DNA of 64,000 nt from Gordionus sp. m RMFG-2023 (taxonomy: Eukaryota > Nematomorpha > Gordioida > Chordodea > Parachordodidae). The stretch is from assembly GCF_954871325.1 (NCBI RefSeq), contig NC_088778.1:31446730-31510729 (forward strand). The letters are read 5' to 3'. The notes below the pieces were generated by a model. The model did no database searches and had not been told where the DNA came from. It saw only the letters and a program-made list of their open reading frames with translations. How positions within the stretch are numbered: the stretch's first letter is position 1; each line of letters begins with the position of its first letter. The position numbers and the translations under genes were made by a program. Below are positions 37,601-49,600 of this stretch, in pieces.

Positions 37601-40600
37601 TATTTGCTCTCAGGAGATAATGCATTATATGGAAATAAAGACTGTTTACTATTATTCACTATTGTTTTATAATTTTTTTCAAAGGACAAATTTACAATGG
37701 TTGATATATCTTTGAAAAAACTGTTTAATGTTGAAAATTTTGTGATAACCTTTTTATTTTTGGTTCATAGATTCACACCTATTATTTGTAGCATTATAAA
37801 AATGTGGTATTGATGTACGGAATCCCAAAACCCATTCTGATCTTATATTATGCCAATTTGTATCATAATATTTTTGCACTTGTGGCAAGTTCATATTTGC
37901 AAGCACTATATATAACCTATTATATTCTGACTCTGATCTCGCATATACCATTTTTTGCAAAACAGTTAAAACTATAACAACATCCTCTCCTGTTATATTC
38001 CTTTTGATGGTTGTTATTTTTCTCCTAAAGCTGCGCATAACATGAAATATACATATCTGTATATTGGCATTAGGAAAGCTTTCAAATAAGGCCTGTCTAT
38101 AAGCTAGGTCCTTATCACCTATAATAACCTTAATTTTGCTTATATCATTATAGGATATCACAGCAACCTTTTTTACACAAAAATAGGTTTCACCTTTAAC
38201 AAGCCAGAGAGCTGCTATTTGGGATTGCCCATGGCTGTCTATTACAAGTAGGATAAAAAGTGGCATTCCTATAAGAATATATTTTTTTTATTATTACATA
38301 TATATACGGGTTTTTTTTTGTCCCTGGACCCTTTAGTCCCCCTCTTATACTTCCTCTCTACTAAAGTAGTAAAAGTTGGAAAAAAAAAGAATTAACCCTC
38401 TATTTCCCAATATTTTTTTTTTCGAAATTTACGAAATTCCTATCAAAAATGCCGCGAATATTTGCTAGACGATAATGTAAGGAGCAATTAATTTTTTTTA
38501 TTAAAACATTTTATGGTTTTTTATTTTTTTATTACCACCTGCCTTCTTATTATTTTTATTTTTTTTAAAGATTTTTCTTTAAAAAAGAATTTTATCATTC
38601 TTCCATAATGATTTCGACAATTTACTTTTATTTGTTACATCTCTCTCACATATACGATACATGGCTCATCCTTAGATATTATGTGATGTGATGTATCGTA
38701 TTAAAAATATGAATTAATTAAATAAAATAAATAATTGATAAAATGAAGTAGAAAAGATTTGAATATAAAGAATATAATCTTCGAATAAGACCTCCCCCCA
38801 CCAAATTTGAGCCCAAGTCTCCGGCGTAACAAGGCGGCCGATACTTTTCGAATACATTTTTATTTCGCCTAATTATTGAAATTTAATATTCAAATTAACT
38901 CGTTTTCGTTTATTCTCCTAATCGATTGTGGAGGTCCCCAAATGGCAAAATCTTTAGGGCTTGGTCGGGGAATTTGGCTTTTGCCCTGCCCGGTCCGTTT
39001 TTAAAATTTTTGAACAACCAAAATACACAAATAATTTATAATATTGCGGAGTGATCAAATCGAAAACACTACACAACTATAGATTATCACCTTTATCGAA
39101 TATCTTAATTCATCAATAATCCAGCCCAGTAAATTTTTTAGCCCGGCCCGGTCTACACTACCCCGGACGGGTATAGCCGACCTCTAATTGATTAATATTT
39201 AAAAAATAAATAGATCTAACTACCAATAAGCTGGACTAGTATTGTTTAAAATGCGCCCCGATTTTGATCGATTTTTTAAAAAGGGCCATATTAAAGATTT
39301 TAGCCAATATAAATATTGTGCAATCCTTGAGATTTGGCCAACCAAACCTTTCTACCATCTATGAGCAAAATTCCTCGGATTACGTAATAGTATTTTGGTT
39401 GTAATCTTAATCAAGCCGTTTTTGAAAACCAGAATCGGACTTTTACCAACCATAAGCTGGACCAATCGAAACGCGTAATTTACATGATTACGAATATCCC
39501 TTAAGGGGATTGGTTGTAGAAGGCAATGACCGATACCCAACCCATGGGCTGGGCTAAACCATGCAACGTTTAAAAAAAACGGGCCACGGCAGGTCGGGCA
39601 AAAAGTAGAAATACTCGGGGCGCTTAATAGAGGATAGATATTTTTTGAATATTCTGATGATTAAACAAGCCGGCTATTATGATCATTCATTCATTCATTA
39701 AATACGATTTCTTTTTTTTCCTTTTCCTACATTTTGTGTTTATCGCCTATATAATAAGAAAATCGTGAAACCGGAAACCCTCGATTATTTTTTTCCATAT
39801 GATAATATTTCTGGGTTTAAAATAAATCGAACCCAGGTAACCTTAGTAAAAAAATTAGAACCGGGCATGTCCTAAAAATTTTGCCTTTGCGGACCTTTAG
39901 GGTTGTTAAGCAAAACACCGCTAAAGTGAAATACATCGTAGAAAAGGTAGAAGTTAGGTAATGGGCTAAAATCGGCTCATTATATAAACGCGTACCAAAA
40001 ACTATCTCCTCTTAGCATTGAGGCGCGAGTTAGAAACGTTTTCTCCAGAGCCATCTTTTTTTTCTAAAAAAATTAAACCTGAAGAGCTGAATAGTTTCTC
40101 TTCGGCTAAATACTCGATTTAACCGGCTCAAACTATAAATGGCGATTTACCTAACTACACTCGCGACGACTAATAGCACTAGTTAAATATCCTCTCATTT
40201 TTATAATATTGATTAACTTAATAACCAGGGTTACCAGGTATCCCCCATCCAGCGGGCGCATTCTTCAATTTTTTCATCTACCCTCAACGTGACCTCTGTC
40301 GCAAAAAATTTTACAAATTTGAAAATTTTTACTCGAGCAATTCTAATTCTAAATTTAAAAAAATTTGTTTATGCATCGGTTGGGGGGGGGGCTGAGTTGT
40401 GGTAGGAACGCAATCGGGTGGCTACGGACTCCCAAATGTTTCCCTCTCACCCATAGCTACTGCCTTGATTCTCTTATTCTCAAGGAATGTTTGGGTTACC
40501 CAACAAATCCTATTGTATTAGAATTGACTTATTTTATTTTAGCGAATAATTATTTAACATACCTTCGTTAGTCATTTATTTACAATTATAATTTTTTTAA

Positions 40601-43600
40601 GAAAATACATATATAATATAATCAAAGTTTACCTACCTTCACCAACCATCATTTATTTTTGCGATAATATAAAATTAGGGATCTATTATAGAATAGAAGG
40701 AGAAAAAAAAATAACAATATAAAATTAAGTTTAGCTTGCTTGCCACCATTCGAAAAAAAATAAAATATTGAAGTAAGTTTTTGACAATAATATAGCAATA
40801 ATTATATTGTATTGTATAGTATATGTGCATTGATAATTGATATTATATTATTTTATATAATTTTAATTTTATTTTTTTTTAAAGAAATTGAAATTTTTTT
40901 AAAACTTTTTTTAAAATATACAATACACATACAGTGTCACATTAGAATTTATGTTATATTTTTATTTTTTTACTACGATGATTTGTCAGTTGGTTGACTT
41001 ATTTTCTTATACTTTAATAATAATTATATTGTATAATCATCCATTAGTGTTGTTAAAACGTCTCGTTTCGAGCCGATTTTTAAAAACGGCTAACTCAATA
41101 TTTCATTCAGAAAAATATTACGCAAGCCTGAAGATAGGGCTCATAGAAGGAACCAAGGTAATATCGAAATTTTTAGGCTTAGATAATATTTTTCTGGCTA
41201 AAATATTGAGTTAGCCGTTTAACAACACTATCACCCACAAGGGTCAAAACTAAAAATTCAGAAATAAAACAAAAAATTTTTAAAAAAAGATGACAGCCTT
41301 GTTTTTTTTTTAAATATTCAAAAAAAAATAAAATTGTTTTTTATTTTCGAGTTCTACAATTAAGTCCGTAAAAAATGAGACAATCGTGTTGGCATTTTTA
41401 TATTGGTCTTCACCTGGAAATTTGTCTGGTCTACAGTGCAGTTATAACTGGACCAATGATCTCTACATTTATAACGATAAAATTGTTTTTAAAATTTTTT
41501 AAGAAGTGGCTTCTATATTAGATTGGCGGATTTTTTTTTACCCCCATAAATTCATATATTTTTGGATCTTCTTCAAACTTTGATTTTCTCATTTTTTTAA
41601 GGTGTATCATATTTTTTTGATAAAATTTATTTTAAATATTAAAACCAAAAAAAATTATAATTCGTAAATATACCCCATATTGCGGGAATAATATTATAAA
41701 TATATATAAAAATATAATATTTTATTCGCTTTCTAAATATTCCTTTCAAGAAATTGACCTTTATTTTTCTTTGATACTTATAGACTTTGCCACTGGATTG
41801 TGCTGGGATTCTTAGCATGTCCTATGAAAGGTTCTAACGAGCAGTTTAGAGTTATAGTTAAATAATATTGTATGTTGTACTATACTAATTACTATTTATT
41901 ATTTAAAATGTTTTTAAAAAGTACATACATAAGAATCAGCTGTCGACGCCATTTTAGTGTTCTGTAGACATTTGTCTATGCTAATTTAAAAATAAATTTT
42001 TTTTTACCGATATAATAATTATGAAAAATTATAAAATGGCGTCTACAGCTGATCCATTATGCATGTATTACATTTAATAAATAAATAGTCATTCCACGTA
42101 ATATTTGATATGGGAGCGACACGTTATGAGAGTGACCCATTATATGTAAATTAAATGGTTATCAACCTTTTCCAAAACAGTCTTTCCAAAATATTTCAAA
42201 GTCTTAACACCGATTCTAGCTAGTTATATTTCTGTGTTACAGGGTTAAATATATAAAAAATATGGACTATGGAATGATTTAGACTAATCTGGGATCGGTA
42301 ATAATTATAAATAAGGCATTTTCTTTATTTATTGGACGATGCCATATTTATTTTACTGTTATGATATCCATCCTATAATATATAGCATTGTCTTTGTCAG
42401 AGATCCACCTAACCCTAAAGATCCGTTTTCTCTATTATTTTTGGTTATTATTGGATATATAATTTACCCTTTTTTTAAGTAACGCAAATAATCGTCGCTT
42501 TCAATTGTAGGTCCTATACTTGGACCTCTTTTATAGAAACCGTGATACGCTTAATTCGTCGCTGCGAAATTTACAAAAGCAAATAGATTAAAAAAAAAAG
42601 AATGGAAGTAAGAAAAGAAAATAAAAATGAAAGAATATCTATAATGACCGATGGATGCCATGTCGCTACGATGAAAATTAAAAAATCATATATTGCGAAA
42701 CCTTACCTTTTTTTTAAAAAAAATAATAATTAAATACGAGGAAAATCGAGTTCGTAGATTTTAAAGAATTATTTTTTAAAAAAAAATGAATCATTTGAGA
42801 CTTAGATAAAAGGGAGAAATTATGAATTAGAAACGTTTATAAAAAGATCATCAAAAACTAAATAAATTACGTTACAATTTGGCTTGCGCCTAGACTGATG
42901 TTGTTAAATGGCTCGTTTAGAGCCGATTTTTAAAAACGGCTAACTCAATATTTCTTTCAGAAAAATATTACGCAAGCTTGAAGATTTTGCCCATAGAAGG
43001 AACAAAGGTCTAGGCATATATTGTCGAGATCTCGAGGCTTAGGCAAGATTTTATTCTGGCTAAAATATTGAGTTAACCGTTTTAAAGAATCGGCTCAAAA
43101 TGAGCTGTTTAACAACAGTAGCCTAGACAATCAATTCCCATCTTTAACGCTAACTGAATATTAGAGAACTTCAATTATTAGGCGACCATTGCTTTTTCGA
43201 AAATTATTTGTAAAAACTAAATTATTAATTTAATATCATTATTTATTATCGGATTTAATTTGACCTAAATTTCTTTATTCTTCTTTGTTTTTTTTCCACG
43301 CGTGGAATAGGCATTTTGATATAATGTATAAAAATTATTTAGTCCACTCCCAGAATCAAGGAAAATAATCCCCTCGTTTTTTATTGGTTAAAAACTTTCG
43401 TAAAATAGTATTTTTTTTAAAACTAAAACTAACCTCCAATAGAAATAGAGGGATTAGAAATATATAATTTCTTGGGTTTTTGGTACTATGTTATAGTGTT
43501 GTTAAACGCTTCTATTTGAGCCGATTTTTAAAAACGGCTAACTCAATATTTTATCCAGAAAAATATTGCCTAAATCTCGAGGCTTTTCTAATAGATATAT

Positions 43601-46600
43601 AAATATTTGTGCTATCTATGACCAAAATCTTCAGTCTTGCGTAATATTTTTCTGGCTAAAATATTGAGTTAGCCGTTTTTAAAAATCGGCTCAAATCAAG
43701 CTGTTTAACAACACTACTACTATGTTAACAACCTCTACAAGATATTTATTTTCTCATCCTAAAATCTCCAGATTTTGCCAAATTAGGGTTAAAGCTAAGC
43801 TAAAACCTCTCTTCCCTCATTTTGTTGCAAAATATCGAGTCACCCGTCTAAATCAGGATTTTTATTATTAAACAAATTAGTAGTATTTTGGGCGCATAAA
43901 CCAATATTGTTTTTAAAAAAAACTATATACCTATTATTTCATTCAAGCTAAACCTAGGCCCAGTGTCTGTCTTAAATAAAATAAATTCTTCTAATTTTGA
44001 GGCTTAAACTCTATTGTTGTTATTCATTGTAATAATTCGATGATGCTTCCCTTGGAATAGGCTTATAAATGAATGACAAAGTACTTAATGAAACAATGTT
44101 TTGTCTTGTTTGTAGCGGGGGATTAGTTTATTTTCTTTACCTTTTATATAATACAAATATTATATTTATTAATATTTTATAATATAAAATTGCATCTTTT
44201 CTTCTTTTTTTTCGTAAGAAATGTTTCTATTTTGGCGTAATAATAATATATATTTTTTTTAAATACGTGATTAGCTTTAGAATTAAAAATAGATAATTTT
44301 GTGTTTTTTTTGAAAAAAAAAAACAAAACATGAAAGAAACAGTGTTTTTTTAAAAAAGAACATGATAAAAAACCTTGAAGAAATAGAATTCTGAACAAAA
44401 TAAATAATTTGTGGTTAGTATTTGGAGCGAAAATGAAATATGGATGAGGAAATGTTTTTGAGAAAGGAAGGAAGAAAAATTTCTCATCATCCCCCGTTCT
44501 TCCCTTGATTCGATGAGATTTACAATGATAATAATTTTTTTTTTCAAAAGAGCGGGGGGAATACGAATTATGACAAATATTCTTCAGATAAAAATAACGT
44601 TCGGTTTCTGTTTTTTTAAAATAAGATTTTATAATATCGGGTCGGTTTTAACTTTAAAACCGGGTTCGAACTTTTAAAAATGTGTGTGTAGCGTTTCGTT
44701 TTATTAAACCTATTATAATCAGGTGTGGTGATGGAGGGGAGTGGTGGGAAGCACATTTTTGCAACTAACAAATGATAACTGTATTTTATAAATAATATAT
44801 ATTTTTTCTTTCTTACGAGGTTTGTGCGTCAATTTTACCCGTGAAAAGAAAGAATAAATTTTACAATTTAAAACCCTTGAACGCGCATCGCACCGTCAAA
44901 CAAGCATCACATGATATCTTTTCTTTTAAAAAAAATTGCGATCGTTACTTGTCAATCAAAATATAAATATCTTTATAACAGTTGGTAATGTCAAAAGATT
45001 CAACCCAGTTAACAACTTTGGTTCAGTATCCAAAATATTAATCTCGGGTTTGCTTTCGGTTAACGGTTAATGCCGGTTTCATGATTCGGTTTAAATTCAT
45101 TTGGAACTCATTCCTACCCGATTAATGAGTCTTATTTTTTTTTATTTTACATATATTTTAAATGAGTGTTTTTTTAAACGGCTCAACTTGAGCCGATAAT
45201 ATTAAAATCTGAAGATTTTTGCTCATAGGAAAAAGGTTTTGGACATCTTAGCGGAATCTCGAGGCTTATAGTGCGCACAAATTGAGCGTTTACGTTTTGC
45301 CTGAATTTTTAAATAAAAAAAACGTAATGCCTTGTTTAAATCGTGGTTATCTTTTTATTAATATCCTTCTATTCAAAATTTAAGTGTTCTAAAAAAATAA
45401 GATTTGTCTTTGAATATATTATCGTCTGCGTTCTTATTTCTTTAATTTCTAAATATTCCTTTTTTTAGGATTATTTATTTATATTACATTTTTATATATT
45501 ACAAAGCGAAGAATAAAATAAAGCAGAGTTGTTAAAGGATCTAGATACAGGTATCTAGATATAAAAATGTGATATCTGTATCTAGATAGATTTTTGATTA
45601 AAATATCTGTATCTAGATATTATTTTAAACGATGTATCTGTATCTAGATCCATTTAAAAAGTATCCTTTAACAACTCTGAAAAAAAGTATTGAAAAGACA
45701 AACCTGTTTGCGTTTTTTTTAAAAATGGTTGCTAACGCCAAACGGTAATTTTACCAATTTGCACGAGGCCATTTGAAAAGCATTATTGGCGCTTGCAACG
45801 CAGCGTTTGAAGCGCTCAATTTGTTTGCACTATTAGGCAATATTTTTTTCTGGCGAAAGTAGTGAGTTAGCCATTTTTAAAAAATCGGTTCAAATCGATC
45901 CATTTTGGCAGCACTATCTGTGTGATACCTTAATCAATGTGACATAACAAAAATATTTTTTTACAAAAAAAATATGGCGGGGGGGGGGTGAAGCTACTTT
46001 TTAAAATATTGTATACATATGAAATTTTTTTAAAAAATATATATATGGCAAGTTTCTTGAAAATGGCATGTATTTATGTCAAGTGAGAAAAAAAATGTAT
46101 TTTACATCGTCAATATATCAATATCATCCATTATGAAAGAAAATTTACAATCACATAATACCATGAATTAAAGGTTTGGTAACGCGGGGGAGGCGGAATG
46201 AGATACGAAGGTCTTTTTTTTCCTTCATACCTTGTGGTGTGTGATCTTATCTTGTAATAATAATAAAAAGTGGGGGGAGGGGGGTAAGGTTATGTAATCA
46301 AATTTAAGAATATTTTTTTGTCTGCGTGCGATTATTTATTAGATAGGATAGGATGGGATAGGGATGACAAAACATTTTTTTTGAAAAAATGAAGTCTATT
46401 TTGGAAATATCAGTGTTGTCAAAGACCCTTTTGAAAAGTAATTAGTTACAAGTTACATTTAAAAAAAGTAGTAAGTTACATTTTTATTTTTAAAAAAACT
46501 AATTACAGTTATATTTAAAAAGTATCTAGTTACATTGTTAGTTTCTTTATTCAAATAATTTATACAATCTACTCATCATTTTAATACAATTTTCTTTGTA

Positions 46601-49600
46601 TCATTATACAAAGTAATTTATAGATTTACAAATTTTTTAATTAAAAGGAATTTAAATAAGGATACATTGTAAATAAAAGAAGTAATTGCACTGTAAAAAA
46701 ATTATCTATTTGCACCGAAGAATGTATAAATATTACACTTCTTTTACCTTAGAAATAAATTATATCCAATAAATTATTGCGCATCCTAAAAATTTGGCTC
46801 ATATATAGTACAAAGGTTTGCGCACCTTAGTGAAATCTCGAAATTTAGGCAATATTTGTCTGGCTAAAATATCGAGAAGACATTTAGCAACACTACATTT
46901 TGTAACTAGCTCATTTTGTTCTCTTTTTTTCTCTAATAAGCGCTGTGCCCAAAACATCAAAAAAATTAAAATTCACAAACTTTTTATAACTTGCGAATGT
47001 TTACGAATTTTTTAAAAATAGTTTTGGACATTGTCCTAAATCTAAAAGATGAGGATATAAATTATATATCCCTATCTCTCTTCTTTTTTTTTAATATTAA
47101 TTCTCCAATTTAGACTATGTCCTATCTGGTTTAAAAATTCGCAAAAATAAAAAACACCTTCAGAAATTTTTAAATTTTAACCAAGTCGTTTGTTAAAATT
47201 TTAATATTTTCTAGAATTATGCTTAGGACATGTTTTTATTTTTATATTAAAAACAGCTTATTTACTTTTTTTTCGTTAAAGTTTCGGCTAACTATATTTT
47301 TGATATTTAGGACACAGCCTTAAAAATTAATAATTTTTTTAGTGATTTTTTATGGAAATCTGGTAACGATAATCCAAAGATGAGACCGGATTTTCCCATC
47401 CCCGATTCAATGATGTATATATACTACTAAGATTGGTGATTCATTAATTAAATACATTTAAAAGTGTCCGTACATACGAGTCAGCTGTGGTTTGCAACGT
47501 ATGGTCAAAATGACATTTAATATGCTTTCATATAATGATAAATAAAGACAATTAGTCGAAACGCAAGCGACATAACACGCTACAGCTGATTCCTATGTAT
47601 GGCCACTTTTAATTAATGAATCGCTAAATCTGTAGTATATATACACATTGGATTTTAATCTCCTCTCTGGGGCTGAAGAGTTTCATCCATAGATCCGCCC
47701 AACTTTTTATGTTTGAAAGTATCTTTAAAGCGTATTTATATGTAAGGAAACCGAATTAAGAAAAAGGAAACGGATCCACTCGCTCAATACGTACTTGGTA
47801 TTTATAACGATTTTATGCTAATAAAAAATTATGAAGATTATTTTAAATTCCTTAAAATAAATTTTTATTTCAGAAGAACAATGGAAGAAAAAAATAAAAA
47901 ATATATATGTGACTTGTAGCGCGTTTTGTCATAGGTTCGCGAAAAAAAAATAAGCGCATATTTTTTGAATAAAGAGACGCGAAAAAAAATAATAAACTTA
48001 TTTCAGGAAATGTTGATTACTTATTTATTTATTTACAACCATCATGATGAATATAATGAAAGAGATATTTTTATAACCTTTTTTTTAAACAATTTTTAAA
48101 CAAAAATCTTTTTATTAAAAAAATGGTTGGTGTGACATTCTTTGTAAAGAAACTTTTCGTATTAAAAAAGAGAAGAAAGGATAGTGATCATAACCCCCCC
48201 CCCCCTCCTCCACCTTGACTGTATTCGCTTTTTTCGAACTGGAAAATTATAGGAAAAAGAAATTAGGGGAAAGAAATGTTTTTTCCCCTTCTACATTTTT
48301 ATTTGTTCGTATACGCGTGTGACGAACAACAATAGAAATTGCGATGTACAGAAAGCGCTTCCGTAGAAAATAGCGGGATCACGTGATATATAAGCTATTT
48401 TTTTATTGGCAGCCATGGCATATTTACGTGATTTAAGTCAAACATCTGGGATCGCGTAACAGGAAAAGAAATCGAAGAGATAAATGTGAATGCGACAGCA
48501 GAATTACGAGACAGGGGTGGTGGTGGTACGATAACGGATTTGGAGAAGAAACGTTTGTGGGCAATGGATGCAGAGTTTGGTGGCGTTATTGGGTAGGGTT
48601 ATCTATGAAGGATCGGAGAAACGCGTGCACATGCCCAATTCCTCGGTTAGAATAAATACGGCTATAAACCGTGTTTGGCTATCCTGTCCTGACTAATTTC
48701 GAATATAAGAAGGAAAAAAAAAATTAAACTATTATAAATACCTCTACCAGTTTATAGGATCGGAGCCTTTTGTTAAAAAGCTACCGCTTCTTTTCAAAAA
48801 ATAAAAAGTTGCCCCTGGGGCCTCTTCCACGGGGGTGGGAGTACAAATAAATTGGCCTTATCGAAATCCGGGGGAGGGGGGTGTCCTCTTAAGCCGACAT
48901 TATAGTCAGTATTCTTTTTTTTAAAGGCCGTCTTGAATCACTTTCTTTAACGCTGCGTTTAAAAACGCTTTTCAGTGTTAAAAAGTTAGAAGTTCGAAAT
49001 TCAATTTTCAATCTCACGAATCGTATGATTCGCATCGAAACGATTAAATATAATTTATTATATCGGGTGTTTTAAATTTTATAAAATAATTCATACGAAA
49101 TTATATTGATTGATTTCTTCATATTGAATTGAAAGCGCTTTACCCAAAGACGTATAATAATGCCTAGACTGACAATGCATTAATTAAAAGTGTACACCAA
49201 TGAAAACAGCTGGGGACGCCATTTTTACCCATATCATTATTAAAAAAATTTAAACGATAGGGCATTTTATTCCTATATCTGACACAAAATTTTATTAAAG
49301 AATTGCCTGATCATAGAGATAATAAGGAAGCAAGTTATCAATTTATTAGTAGTTTTTAACATGAGAATAATTACTATATATGAGTTACCAAAATGGCGGG
49401 TCCAGCTGATTTGTATTCAACTACGCTTTCAAATGCATTATTATGAATGCATCGTCGGTCTAGATATTATTATATGTCATTGGCTTTATTCCGCATTCAT
49501 AATTAGTACAAATTTGCAGCGAAATATATATAATATGCATTCGTGCTATGAATGTAGGGTTAAACGCGGCGTTAGAAAAGTGAACCAGTATCAGACCTTA

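Larger units (their letters stand above)
45165..45917. mobile_element. TAGTGTTG hAT MITE split by a nested insertion
   Basis: The left part (45165-45268) reads AAACGGCTCAACTTGAGCCG through GAATCTCGAGGC. The right part (45833-45917) resumes TTAGGCAATATTTTTTTCTG and ends GGCAGCACTA. The break falls in GAGGCTTAGGCAAT, which is intact in other copies. Confidence 0.85.

Noticed and set aside
41047-41228. MITE arms as transcription terminators or a CRISPR-like array
   Set aside because: The repeats are dispersed, not regularly spaced, and have transposon target duplications.
44177-44547. Overlapping minus-strand frames rich in Phe and Lys
   Set aside because: Composition follows the A/T background, with no motif or splice context.
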